Assembly: GCA_024642005.1 (NCBI GenBank)
Contig: JAHECA010000030.1
Coordinates: 1-35,610, forward strand
Source: Robiginitalea sp.
GTDB taxonomy: Bacteria; Bacteroidota; Bacteroidia; Flavobacteriales; Flavobacteriaceae
Direction: 5' to 3'
DNA length: 35,610 bases
The notes beneath the pieces are model-generated. The model worked only from the letters and a program-made list of their open reading frames with translations. It was not told the DNA's origin and searched no databases. The position numbers and the translations under genes were made by a program. Shown one piece after another: positions 26,335-34,846 of the stretch. Position 1 is the stretch's first letter, and the number at the start of each line of letters is the position of its first letter.

Positions 26335-27231
26335 TTACTCCAAGTGGCGCTTCAAAAACGCCATGACGCGGAGGCGCACCGCGTCGGTGTCAAATACTTC
26401 CCCGAAATGCGGGGCACCGGGAACGATGATTACCTCGTTCTCAACCCCGGCCGTCGTTAACCAGGCACCCAGCAGCTGCGATTGCCGGGGCGCGACCAGG
26501 TCGTCCTTTTCTCCGTGTACGATCAGAAATGGCGGGTCGTTTTCGTCTACGTAATTTACCGGGCTGGCTGCCCTTGCCAGGTCGGGGCGCTCCAGGGGTG
26601 CGGCCCCCAGCAACAGCCCTTCGGGCGATTCGGGGTTATCGGCCCCGGGAAACAGGATCAACTCGGCCGGTCCGTAAAAGTCGACCACGGCTTTGAAGGC
26701 AAACGGCTTTTGGGCCCCCGGTAGATAAAACGAGGGGAGGTTATCGTTATTGGACAATCCCATCAGGGAGGCGAGGTGCCCCCCTGCCGAAAAACCGATT
26801 ACCGCCATCCGGCCAACGTCCAGGCCATAGGTATCGGCCTGCTCGCACAAAAACGAAACGGCCCGGTTGCAATCCTGGATCTGGGCCGGAAATACCGCCT
26901 GGGTACTGAAGCGGTAATCGATGGAAGCCAATGCATAACCGCTGGCCACGATTTCGGCTACGGTTTTTTTCATATACCCCATGTCGGCATATTTATCGTT
27001 GCTCAACCATCCGCCCCCGTGAACCCAGACGACCAGGGGCACCTTTCCGCCGGCCTTCGGCGGCACATAGATATCGAGCAAATGCTTCTGCAGGGTATCG
27101 TTGTTGTAATTAATATTCCCAAACAGGCGGGTTCCCTCAGGGAAAAGGCCCAGCACCCGGTTGGTCTGGGATTGGCCCAAAACGGAAGCCATCAGGAAGA
27201 GGGTTAGTAGGGTGTTGCGCAGTACCGTCAT
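26335..27231 (-). CDS. Secreted alpha/beta hydrolase (acetyl-esterase/BD-FAE-like)
   Basis: Protein of 298 residues with an N-terminal signal (about 1-22, VLRNTLLTLFLMASVLGQS). The alpha/beta-hydrolase core has the oxyanion motif HGGGW (71-75), nucleophile S148 in GFSAGGH, acid D244 and base H275 (PGAPHFG). The opening YNNDTLQKHLLDIYVPP is typical of the esterase/lipase group that includes feruloyl- and acetyl-esterases. It starts 67 bases upstream of the aldo/keto reductase gene and ends a run of three hydrolase genes. The natural ester is unknown. Confidence 0.9.
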   Translation of the reverse strand: MTVLRNTLLTLFLMASVLGQSQTNRVLGLFPEGTRLFGNINYNNDTLQKHLLDIYVPPKAGGKVPLVVWVHGGGWLSNDKYADMGYMKKTVAEIVASGYALASIDYRFSTQAVFPAQIQDCNRAVSFLCEQADTYGLDVGRMAVIGFSAGGHLASLMGLSNNDNLPSFYLPGAQKPFAFKAVVDFYGPAELILFPGADNPESPEGLLLGAAPLERPDLARAASPVNYVDENDPPFLIVHGEKDDLVAPRQSQLLGAWLTTAGVENEVIIVPGAPHFGEVFDTDAVRLRVMAFLKRHLE

Positions 27232-27246
27232 AGTTTCGTTTTGCTT

Positions 27247-28269
27247 TTAAGGCGTAATGTGTCGTTCCCAAAAGTGCAGTGCGGCATCCAGCCATCCTTC
27301 GGCATCGGTGCCCGTCCCCAGCCCGAACCCGTGCCCGGCTGTTTCATACGGTTGGTATGCCACTTCCACCCCTGCATTTCTCAGGTTTTTCGCCCGCAAC
27401 TCCATGGTATGAATGTTGGCAATCCCGTCATTGGCCGCCACGGTGATGAAGGTGGGCGGAAAATCGCCCGAATAACTGCTTTGTCCCGTATAGGCAATCA
27501 CGGCCGTTGCCGGTTTGGGGAGCGACCCTCCCCCATAAGCAGCCACGCCATCCATACAGATATTGCCGACCATCCGGGCCCCGGCCGAACCACCCCAAAG
27601 GGAATAATCCCGGGTATCCAACTGCAGGTCTTTCTCATTTTCGAACAGGAATGAAAGGGCAGCGGCCAGGTCTTCGGTCGCCCATTGGCCGCTGCCAATG
27701 CGGTATCTTATTACCAGGGCATTGTACCCCTTCCGGGCCAGTTCCATAGCCAGCGGGAAGCCCTCATGCAGGGAACCCACATAGGAAAACCCGCCGCCCG
27801 GACAGAGTATGGCTGTGGGTGCACCCGGGTTTCCCCGGAAGTAGAACAGGCCGGTATACCTTTTCTTCGGGTCTTTTCTCTTTGCTTCCTCTGAATAGAA
27901 ATCGTAAAAGATGGTCTGGCCGTTTTCCACCTCTTCAATCAGGAAATTCAAGGCCTCCACCACATCTTTCGAATTCACATGACTGTGATAGGGCATCAGG
28001 GAACCCACTTGCCGCAAGGGAACTTCGTAATACCGGGTATTATCGTTGTGGGGCAAAAGCAGGGGCCCGAAATCGCCGAAGGCCGGATGCTCCACGATGT
28101 CGCCCACCTGGCTGTTCACGGTTAAATGCCGGTTTTGTAATTCTTTTTGGGCCACCTGATTGGTTATAACGGTTTTGTCCGCAATCTTACCCGTATTGCA
28201 CATTGCGGGAAAGGCAAAGAGCATCCCTGAAAGCAGTAATCGAGAAATGCCGGGCAGAAATACTGTCAT
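27247..28269 (-). CDS. Secreted alpha/beta hydrolase with GGSAG nucleophile elbow
   Basis: Protein of 340 residues with a signal sequence (about 1-24; the Cys in FPAMC could be lipidated). After a roughly 110-residue N-terminal extension comes the hydrolase domain: CPGGGFSYVG (156-165), nucleophile S228 in LWGGSAGARM, acid candidate D281 (VAANDGIANI) and base H313 (TAGHGFG). This resembles the dienelactone-hydrolase/acetylxylan-esterase-like proteins common in Bacteroidetes polysaccharide loci. The N-terminal extension (YYEVPLRQVGSLMPYHSHVN) matches nothing I recognise. It is 15 bases upstream of the next hydrolase in the run. Confidence 0.88.
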   Translation of the reverse strand: MTVFLPGISRLLLSGMLFAFPAMCNTGKIADKTVITNQVAQKELQNRHLTVNSQVGDIVEHPAFGDFGPLLLPHNDNTRYYEVPLRQVGSLMPYHSHVNSKDVVEALNFLIEEVENGQTIFYDFYSEEAKRKDPKKRYTGLFYFRGNPGAPTAILCPGGGFSYVGSLHEGFPLAMELARKGYNALVIRYRIGSGQWATEDLAAALSFLFENEKDLQLDTRDYSLWGGSAGARMVGNICMDGVAAYGGGSLPKPATAVIAYTGQSSYSGDFPPTFITVAANDGIANIHTMELRAKNLRNAGVEVAYQPYETAGHGFGLGTGTDAEGWLDAALHFWERHITP

Positions 28270-28327
28270 TTTTCTTTAGCTATTTATTCCGTTGCCGAAT
28301 CAGAATCACCCCATCCTTTTCAAGGCA

Positions 28328-29956
28328 TCAAATACCCCTGGTTTGAATCCGGGCCCTGAGCAACTCCATGGCCCTTTCTATGACATCCAGACGTTCCTTC
28401 CTCGGATCGGCTTTGCCAACCGGGATTCCGTCGGGCTGGACATCGAGGATCTGATTGCGATTGGGTTCATATAAAGGCCATGTTGGCAGCCCGCTCCCAT
28501 TGGGATCACCGGTTTTGGCGAAATTCACCCAATACGCGTTCATGATTCGGGCCACCTCTTTGTCTTCTGCTGTGGGTGGGGGCGGGGGCGGGCCGAAACC
28601 ACCCACACCCAGCGTATTGAATACAAAGCCAATATCCGTTCCGTGAGCGGGGCCATAGGTCATGCGTTCCTTCATGGCTGCCGGAACATAGGAGAAGAGA
28701 AAAACGTAGGCCGGCTCGCTAACCGCAGCATAACTGCTTGCCGTAAACCGGGCTGGTTCCCCCCAAACCCAGTCGGTGTTGAACCTTGTTTGTACTTCCG
28801 CAAATGCTTTGTTGCCTTCCGGGTCATACGCCTTTTTAGCAGCGTCTCCGAGTTCCCCGAATAGGGAGAGTAATTCTTCTTTTGAACTACTGCCATTGAC
28901 AAACCCACCTCCAATTTCGGCGCTATTGTTTCCGATCATCAGCGGCACCTTAGCCTGCCTGCCCGCCTTGTAGGCACTCTCAGCCGTCTCTACCACAAAA
29001 TCTCCATCGAGGATAGGGCCGGAGTAAATGCGCGGGCCTCCCTGCCCATTATTTTCCTGTCCCCCGTCCACAATTTCTGCGACGCTCAGGGCGCGCAGTT
29101 TTGCCAGGGCTTCCGCATCGACCCCTTCAATGCCGTGTTTGCGGGCGAAATTCACGCCTATGGCTTCTGCCGAAACCGGGTACAGTGCATCAGCATTTTC
29201 TTGCCGTATCGGCCGGCCGGTAAGAACACCGTCCCGGCCCCCGCTCGAATGCCCGATCGCCTTTTGAAAAAGCCCCCGGGCCGCCGGAATGGTTAAAAGG
29301 GAATGAATGGCAACGCCCCCCGCCGAGAAGCCGAAAATGGTCACATTCTGAGGATCGCCCCCAAAGGCGGCAATGTTCTGCTGCACCCACTGAAGGGCGG
29401 CAATATTATCCATAAAGGCGTAACTGCCCTTGGGGTCCTCCGGATGCTCGGCACTCAGGGCCGGAAAGGCAAAATGGCCCAACCTTCCCAGGCGGTAATT
29501 CACGGTAATCAAAATAACCCCTTGCTTTGCAAATGCATCGCCGGCGGTACCCGGTCCTGAGCCGCTGCCAAAGGTGAAGCCCCCTCCGTGTATCCATACC
29601 ATAACCGGCAATTTTGAATTCGCCTTGGCATCGGCGGGCGCCCAAACATTGAGATACAGGCAATCTTCAGAGGAGCCTTCGGCTATGGTCCCCGGGGCCG
29701 CGCCCCATCCAGACTGGGCGCAAATCGGGCCGTATTCAATGGCGTCTCTCACCCCGTCCCAGGCCGTTACCGGTTGGGGCGGGCGCCAGCGGTATTCGCC
29801 AACCGGAGGGGCGGCAAAGGGAATACCCTTGAAACTTGTTACGGCCCCGTCTGTAGCGCCCCGCAGTGTTCCGTCTGCCGTGGCAACCACCAGGTTTTGG
29901 GCCACAGAGGTGAAGGATAACAGAAATAAGGTAAATCCGGCGAATAGTGTTTTCAT
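28328..29956 (-). CDS. Type-B carboxylesterase, secreted
   Basis: Carboxylesterase/lipase type B of 542 residues with a signal peptide (MKTLFAGFTLFLLSFTSVAQ). Family landmarks: FKGIPFAAPPVGEYRWRPP, EDCLYLNVW (97-105), HGGGF (123-127), nucleophile S211 in the elbow GFSAGG (GESAGG is usual, so the second position is a substitution), acid candidate in NNSAEIGGG and base His in GPAHGTDIGFVF. Cleaves carboxylic esters outside the inner membrane. A proline run (GFGPPPPPPTAED) precedes the last helices. It lies 34 bases after the NTF2-like gene, so both belong to the AraC-flanked leftward run. Confidence 0.92.
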   Translation of the reverse strand: MKTLFAGFTLFLLSFTSVAQNLVVATADGTLRGATDGAVTSFKGIPFAAPPVGEYRWRPPQPVTAWDGVRDAIEYGPICAQSGWGAAPGTIAEGSSEDCLYLNVWAPADAKANSKLPVMVWIHGGGFTFGSGSGPGTAGDAFAKQGVILITVNYRLGRLGHFAFPALSAEHPEDPKGSYAFMDNIAALQWVQQNIAAFGGDPQNVTIFGFSAGGVAIHSLLTIPAARGLFQKAIGHSSGGRDGVLTGRPIRQENADALYPVSAEAIGVNFARKHGIEGVDAEALAKLRALSVAEIVDGGQENNGQGGPRIYSGPILDGDFVVETAESAYKAGRQAKVPLMIGNNSAEIGGGFVNGSSSKEELLSLFGELGDAAKKAYDPEGNKAFAEVQTRFNTDWVWGEPARFTASSYAAVSEPAYVFLFSYVPAAMKERMTYGPAHGTDIGFVFNTLGVGGFGPPPPPPTAEDKEVARIMNAYWVNFAKTGDPNGSGLPTWPLYEPNRNQILDVQPDGIPVGKADPRKERLDVIERAMELLRARIQTRGI

Positions 29957-29990
29957 ATATGTTGTAATTCGGCTTTTCTTTCAGGTTAAA

Positions 29991-30449
29991 TCAATGGGCG
30001 ATTTCATGGGTATCCCGTACGCTGCTGAAGGTCAGGGCCAGCATTTGCCAGCTATCCCCTTCCTTCTTGTAGGCCTCGGTCACCGTGAATTCCGTAGTCA
30101 CGTCATTCCCGCGCACATGGGCCAAAAGGGTTATCCGGTTCCAGAGGATGGCCGTATCGCCGAAAACCTCCACCGCCACGTCGTGTACGTCGGCCTGCTT
30201 GTACCAAATGCTGCCGGTTTCGATGATTTCGAGTTCCCGGTCCTTTTTCCAGGTGCCGCTCATATGGACAAACTTCGATTGATCGTGGAAAAGCTTGGCC
30301 AGTTCGTCCACGTTTTTGTCGGCCATCCACTGCCATTTGGCTTTGGAGAGCTCTTTAATGGCCTGCTCCGTAGATGCCTCCTGGGCGAATGTCCATTGCG
30401 AGATGCATCCCAGACAAATTAGCGTCATTACTCTTAAATACGATTTCAT
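29991..30449 (-). CDS. Secreted NTF2-like (SnoaL/DUF4440-type) small protein
   Basis: Protein of 152 residues from the ATG at 30449: signal peptide (MKSYLRVMTLICLGCISQWTFAQ) plus one NTF2-like cone domain (EQAIKELSKAKWQWMADKNVDELAKLFHDQ, then FVHMSGTWKKD, DTAILWNRITLLA, TEFTVTEAYKKEGDSWQML). A longer reading from a TTG at 30509 is rejected because the -7 box at 30507-30514 overlaps it. Such domains bind small hydrophobic ligands or act as isomerases. It is the first gene of the leftward run, divergent from the AraC regulator. Confidence 0.85.
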   Translation of the reverse strand: MKSYLRVMTLICLGCISQWTFAQEASTEQAIKELSKAKWQWMADKNVDELAKLFHDQSKFVHMSGTWKKDRELEIIETGSIWYKQADVHDVAVEVFGDTAILWNRITLLAHVRGNDVTTEFTVTEAYKKEGDSWQMLALTFSSVRDTHEIAH

Positions 30450-30506
30450 GTTCTTTTGTTTTGATATTAAATTCGAAGAATATGCCACTCTTAAATCCCG
30501 GCTTTT

Positions 30507-30514
30507 CAAAGATA
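30507..30514 (-). promoter_or_regulatory. -7 box of the leftward hydrolase/oxidoreductase operon (TATCTTTG)
   Basis: TATCTTTG on the minus strand matches TAnnTTTG exactly and lies 57 bases upstream of the NTF2-like ATG. The expected -33 position (about 30534-30540) reads GTAAGTTC rather than TTTG, so the promoter may depend on an activator. The direct repeats at 30537-30603 begin just there. Confidence 0.5.
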
Positions 30515-30536
30515 TAAACCATTCATTTCATTGAAC

Positions 30537-30603
30537 TTACCCACATTACGGTTCTTAGTTACCCATTTTACGGATTTCACGGCAACGCTGAGGTATTTCA
30601 CGA
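30537..30603. promoter_or_regulatory. Phased direct repeats, probable AraC-family operator
   Basis: TTACCCACATTACGG at 30537-30551 recurs as TTACCCATTTTACGG at 30559-30573 (13 of 15 identical, 22 bases apart). ATTTCACGG at 30574-30582 recurs as ATTTCACGA at 30595-30603 (21 bases apart). Tandem direct repeats spaced by two helical turns are the usual binding layout for AraC-type regulators. The array lies between the divergent AraC gene and the -7 box of the leftward operon. Confidence 0.5.
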
Positions 30604-30649
30604 ATCTCTTATTAATTTTAGCTCAAAGAATGATTCATAATTTACCAAT

Positions 30650-31555
30650 ATGGGCGAAACGGTAGATCTGTTTACGGTTAATGATTACTGCAAGGGTCTC
30701 GGCCTGACCACACTGCATCCCCTGGTCAGCATGGTCGACCTGTCGAATGGCAGATACCCTGCCTATACAGGCACCTTGTCGGTGCGGTACCATTTCTACG
30801 GGGTATTCCTGAAACAGGGCCAGAACTGCACCATCCACTACGGGCGGCAGCATTACGATTTCCAGGACGGGACCCTGGTCTTTGTCGGCCCCGGGCAAAC
30901 CGTAGACATTTCCGGAATTAACCACGATTCCGCTCCTTCCGGATACGCCCTGCTGTTCCACCCAGACCTGCTTCGCGGCAGCCATTTGGGGCAGATAATG
31001 GATTCTTATTCGTTCTTTTCCTATGATTTGAGCGAAGCCCTGCATATTTCCGAAAAGGAACGCGCAATCGTGTTGGACTGCCTCGACAAAATCAAATACG
31101 AGCTTTCCCAGGGGATAGACAAACACAGTAAGGCGTTGATCCTATCGAACATCGAACTGTTCCTGAATTACTGCACCCGCTTTTACGACCGGCAATTCAT
31201 CACCAGAGATACGGTAAATCTGAGCGTGATCGAAAACTTTGAAGCCTCCCTGAAGAAGTACCTGAAATCCTCGAAAGCCAGAGAACTGGGAACCCCCTCG
31301 GTATCCTATTTTGCGGATGAGCAACACCTATCCCCCAATTATTTCGGGGATTTGATCAAAAAGGAGACCGGAAAATCCGCCCAGGAATTCATCCAGGTGA
31401 AGATGATCGAACATGCCAAGGAGCAGGTCCTGAACAATGACAAGTCAATCAGTGAAATCGCCTACGACTTGGGGTTCCGGTATCCCCAGCACTTTACCCG
31501 CCTGTTCAAGAAAAAGGTCGGGTACTCCCCAAACGAATACCGTATGCTGAATTAG
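30650..31555 (+). CDS. AraC-family transcriptional regulator
   Basis: Protein of 301 residues: an N-terminal ligand-sensing domain of cupin type (about 40-170, YGVFLKQGQNCTIHYG, GTLVFVGPGQTVDI) and a C-terminal double helix-turn-helix (about 205-301). The first HTH contains YFADEQHLSPNYFGDLIKKETGKS; the second contains SISEIAYDLGFRYPQHFTRLFKKKVGYSPNEYR, the AraC signature. It probably activates the divergent leftward run starting with the NTF2-like gene, through the repeats in the intergenic region, and may regulate itself. The ligand is unknown; an ester, aldehyde or aromatic is conceivable from the target genes. Confidence 0.93.
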   Translation: MGETVDLFTVNDYCKGLGLTTLHPLVSMVDLSNGRYPAYTGTLSVRYHFYGVFLKQGQNCTIHYGRQHYDFQDGTLVFVGPGQTVDISGINHDSAPSGYALLFHPDLLRGSHLGQIMDSYSFFSYDLSEALHISEKERAIVLDCLDKIKYELSQGIDKHSKALILSNIELFLNYCTRFYDRQFITRDTVNLSVIENFEASLKKYLKSSKARELGTPSVSYFADEQHLSPNYFGDLIKKETGKSAQEFIQVKMIEHAKEQVLNNDKSISEIAYDLGFRYPQHFTRLFKKKVGYSPNEYRMLN

Positions 31556-31592
31556 CCCAGGTTCCAAATGAAATCCGCAAGGGGGCTTTTGT

Positions 31593-33740
31593 TTATTTCC
31601 GCTTCAAAACCCGCCCGATAGTTCTACCGAGTTTATCCAGTTTTTCCACAGGCTCCGAAAAGGTCGGGTCGGTGAAGTCAATGGCGGAGCTATCGCCCAG
31701 CCTCAGTTGCATAGGGTAGATCAGGAGGTAACTGCTGGTGCGGTAGTGTTTGTTCATATAGGCCGGGATCCGGTCCATAAAGCTTTGATACGAGGGGTTT
31801 TCCCTGCGGCTCATGACAATCACCAGATGGTCGTTTTTCTGTACCTCCCCGTCGAGCTGCTGAAAATCGTCCCAGGGGCCGAATTCCCGGAATTCAAAAA
31901 CCCCGTCCCGTTTGGCGTGCAGCTCCCTGAGGCGCTGCAGGGTTTCGGCCTGTGCGTAATACACCACCTTCTTCCCCGTACTGCGGCTCAGGTTCCAGAC
32001 TTTGACCAGCCAGGTCGAAAAGCCCACCTCCTTCTCTGCCAGGGGGGGCACCACCACCAAATGGCGGCTGAGGGTTGCCAGGGGCCTGACCGGGTTGTAA
32101 ATCAGGGTGGTTACCGCACTGCGCGAGAGGATGCCCTCGGTAAGGGTCCCCAGCATGGAATCGGCCAGGCCTTTTTTCTTGTGCAGCCCCAGAATGAGGT
32201 CACTAATGCCGTGTTCCCGCACCACCCCGGTAATCCCGTTCACGACATTGAGGTCGTACCGCAGCAACTCCCGCAGCAGGTTGTCGGTGGCCGAGGCAAC
32301 CTGGGCCGCCTGGGTCAGCAGCTTCCGGGCCTGGTCGTAGGCCGCACCTTCCGATTTGTTGGTGTCTACAATGCATAAGGCGTACAGCGCATCACGGTTC
32401 CTGCCCGACTGGAGGGAAACCCCCAGGTTCACGAGTTCCTCGGTGGTCTCGGGGTTGTTCAGCGAAATCAATAACCGCTCCTGCCCGGAAGTTTCCGGTC
32501 CCCTGGCGCCAGTCGAACCCGAGAGGGCAATGTTCTGGGCCCCTTTCTGGGCCGCGAAGGAGGCGATGGTGCAGGTTACCAAGATCATCAGGATGGTGCC
32601 GTTTAGCACCGTCTCATCAAACAGGCGCAGGGGCTCCCCGGCGGCCGTCTGCCCGACCACCGTGTTATACCCCACCAGCACCGCAGCCAGGGTGGCCGCG
32701 GCCTGGGCATTGCTAAGCCCGAAGATCAGCCGCCTTTCGTCCACCGAAAAGGAATACGTCTTCTGGGTGAGCCAGGCGGCCAGGAATTTCGCCAGGGTGG
32801 CCACCACGATCATCACGGCAGCGACCTCCAGGGTAGCCCAGTCGGCAAAAAAAGCCCGGTAATCGATCAGCATGCCCACCCCGATCAAAAAGAAGGGGAT
32901 AAAAATGGCGTTGCCCACAAATTCGATCCGGTTCATCAGGGGGGAGGTATGCGGAATCAGGCGGTTCAGGGCCAGTCCGGCCAAAAAGGCGCCGATAATC
33001 GCTTCAATCCCGGCCGCCTCGGCCAGCACGGCCCCCAGAAAAACCATCACCAAAACAAAGATGTACTGAGAAACCTTGTCGTCGAACCGTTTGAAAAACC
33101 AGCGGCCGAGCAGGGGGAAAAGCAGCATCACTATCAATCCAAACACCACAATCGACAAGCTCAACCGTACCCAGAACCCAGTGCCGGTTGTGCCGGTGGC
33201 CTGCCCGACGATCACTGCCAGCACGAGCAGGGCCAGGGTGTCAGTGATCAGGGTGCCCCCCACCGTAACGTTCACGGCCCTGTTCTTGGCGATGCCCAAC
33301 TTGCTTACCAGTGGGTAGGCAATCAACGTGTGTGAGGCGAACATACTGGCCAGCAAGATGGAGGTAGCCGTGGTAAACCCGAGCACATACAGGCCGGTTA
33401 CCGTACCCAGCGCCATGGGGATCAGGAAGGTGTACATCCCGAACACGAAACTCTTCCGGCTGTTCTTCTTGAAGTCCTCCAAATTAATCTCCAACCCCGC
33501 CAGGAACATGATGTACAGCAGGCCGGCCGTACCCGATAGGATGATGCCGCTGTCGCGGTCCATCAGGTGGAAGCCATTCGGCCCGATGACTGCCCCGGCG
33601 ATGATAAGCCCCAACAGGTGAGGGATCCGGAACCGGTTGAGCAAAATTGGAGCGAACAGGATTATGACCAGTATCAGGAGGAACCGCACCACCGGGTTGG
33701 TGATGGGCAGTGTAATCTCAAAAGCGCTGAGCAGGATCAT
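31593..33740 (-). CDS. CPA2-family cation:proton antiporter with C-terminal universal-stress-like region
   Basis: Protein of 715 residues. The first roughly 400 are a 12-13-helix Na+/H+ exchanger domain (RIPHLLGLIIAGAVIGPNGF, GLLYIMFLAGLEINL, the ion-binding TDT in GGTLITDTLALL, AFLAGLALNRLIP). The remainder is soluble: LLISLNNPETTEELVNLGVSLQSG and ISDLILGLHKKKGLADSMLGTLTEGIL look like two degenerate UspA-type nucleotide-binding units. It exchanges K+ or Na+ for H+ in the inner membrane. Its stop is 37 bases from the convergent AraC stop. A near-consensus TATCTTTA (33806-33813, minus strand) upstream may be its -7 box. Confidence 0.9.
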   Translation of the reverse strand: MILLSAFEITLPITNPVVRFLLILVIILFAPILLNRFRIPHLLGLIIAGAVIGPNGFHLMDRDSGIILSGTAGLLYIMFLAGLEINLEDFKKNSRKSFVFGMYTFLIPMALGTVTGLYVLGFTTATSILLASMFASHTLIAYPLVSKLGIAKNRAVNVTVGGTLITDTLALLVLAVIVGQATGTTGTGFWVRLSLSIVVFGLIVMLLFPLLGRWFFKRFDDKVSQYIFVLVMVFLGAVLAEAAGIEAIIGAFLAGLALNRLIPHTSPLMNRIEFVGNAIFIPFFLIGVGMLIDYRAFFADWATLEVAAVMIVVATLAKFLAAWLTQKTYSFSVDERRLIFGLSNAQAAATLAAVLVGYNTVVGQTAAGEPLRLFDETVLNGTILMILVTCTIASFAAQKGAQNIALSGSTGARGPETSGQERLLISLNNPETTEELVNLGVSLQSGRNRDALYALCIVDTNKSEGAAYDQARKLLTQAAQVASATDNLLRELLRYDLNVVNGITGVVREHGISDLILGLHKKKGLADSMLGTLTEGILSRSAVTTLIYNPVRPLATLSRHLVVVPPLAEKEVGFSTWLVKVWNLSRSTGKKVVYYAQAETLQRLRELHAKRDGVFEFREFGPWDDFQQLDGEVQKNDHLVIVMSRRENPSYQSFMDRIPAYMNKHYRTSSYLLIYPMQLRLGDSSAIDFTDPTFSEPVEKLDKLGRTIGRVLKRK

Positions 33741-33840
33741 ACTCGGCTATTGATTCGCTGGTCATGTCAGGTAAGGGCCTGGCAGGCCATCCGGTTATGG
33801 GCCCTTAAAGATACTCTTTTGCCCACATGCCCAAGCATCA

Positions 33841-33868
33841 AAAAAAGGGTGCCAAGGCACCCTTTTTT
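33841..33868 (-). terminator. Rho-independent terminator after the di-haem lipoprotein gene
   Basis: A perfect inverted repeat AAAAAAGGGTGC-CAAG-GCACCCTTTTTT: a GC-rich 6-bp core with a 4-base loop, flanked by six A and six T, 27 bases past the stop of the minus strand gene at 33895. The symmetric A/T flanks would let it work in both directions, but the only gene ending here is the lipoprotein. Confidence 0.85.
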
Positions 33869-33894
33869 CAGCGTTTCGATGCAGAAAATGGCGA

Positions 33895-34671
33895 TTATTC
33901 AGGCATGCCCTGGTCGATCCAATCGCGGAGCATTTGCAGCTGTGTGGCAGAAACGGGCCCGGCCGGAGGCATCACGCCTACCTGCCCGCTTTGCAACTCC
34001 ATGCGGGCTATGATCAAGTCGATCTGGTCGACTGCCAGCTGGTAGGTCGACATATTGAACCCACCCGCCGGGGCATTGGCCCCGTGACACATGTTGCAGT
34101 TGTTTGCAAACAAGGTCAGGATGTTGGCCGTATAGGTAATGGTACCGTCCGGCGGCAGCGGGGTCGGGTCTTCTTCAGATGCCTGACCTTCCAGAAGACC
34201 ATCGGCTTTCCAGGCTGCCAGGGTCTGTAATATGGCATTGTCGACCCGGCCGCTGGGGGGCATGATGTCGTCTTCGTCTTCAGTCATCGACTCCAGGATT
34301 TCATCGATGTTCAACCGGGCGAACTGGTAAGTGGAAACGTCTACCCCGTCTTCGTGTAGGGCGGCATTGTGGCAAGACACACACAACTGGTTCATAATGG
34401 GCTGCACCTCGCCCAGGTAGGTAACCAGGCCCGCAAAGGGGTCGATGGCGGTCGTGTCGCCGGGGGTATCAGCCGGGTTGGTGCCCGGGTCTGTCAATGG
34501 GTCGTCATTCTGGGTTGAGTCGTCGCCTGCCGGGTCGTCGGAGTTTTCGGAATCGGCATCGGGCCCCGACTGCTCGAAGAGGTTGTCGTCCTGTTTCATA
34601 TAGTCGGAAGTGCAGGACAAGGGGAATACAAGGGCACATACGCCCAGGCCAAGAAGCAGGTGTTTTTTCAT
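33895..34671 (-). CDS. Di-haem c-type cytochrome-like lipoprotein
   Basis: Protein of 258 residues. A lipoprotein signal (MKKHLLLGLGVCALVFPLSC, Cys20) is followed by TSDYMKQDD, which resembles the acidic surface-export signal of Bacteroidetes lipoproteins. A very acidic, Pro/Asp-rich linker (about 28-77) precedes two similar haem units: CVSCH (97-101) with IMPPSG (M137) and CNMCH (192-196) with VMPPAG (M234); each also carries STYQ(F/L)A. These are duplicated domains like the planctomycete/Bacteroidetes PSCyt1 type. It could accept electrons from periplasmic oxidoreductases such as the neighbouring IorB, which lacks its own cytochrome subunit; this is inference. It is followed by a strong terminator. 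Confidence 0.85.
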   Translation of the reverse strand: MKKHLLLGLGVCALVFPLSCTSDYMKQDDNLFEQSGPDADSENSDDPAGDDSTQNDDPLTDPGTNPADTPGDTTAIDPFAGLVTYLGEVQPIMNQLCVSCHNAALHEDGVDVSTYQFARLNIDEILESMTEDEDDIMPPSGRVDNAILQTLAAWKADGLLEGQASEEDPTPLPPDGTITYTANILTLFANNCNMCHGANAPAGGFNMSTYQLAVDQIDLIIARMELQSGQVGVMPPAGPVSATQLQMLRDWIDQGMPE

Positions 34672-34768
34672 GATCGCAGGATTTTAGGTTAAACAAAACC
34701 CCCAATTTGTCTGCATTAACCCGATCGGAACGCGATCTGGGGCCAAATTAGGCTGAAAACCCTGGCCC

Positions 34769-34788
34769 TGACATGATATTTGTCATGT
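34769..34788. promoter_or_regulatory. Palindromic operator-like site
   Basis: TGACA and TGTCA face each other across 7 bases (34769-34785), and ACATGA/TCATGT across 6 (34771-34788). The ten bases CCTGACATGA at 34767 recur in reverse orientation at 33762-33771, upstream of the antiporter gene. Both sites precede minus strand genes. Confidence 0.3.
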
Positions 34789-34846
34789 TTCTTTACTGAT
34801 ATTCAGGAAGATAGTGTTAAAATTGAACCAAGCCTCCGGCAGTATG

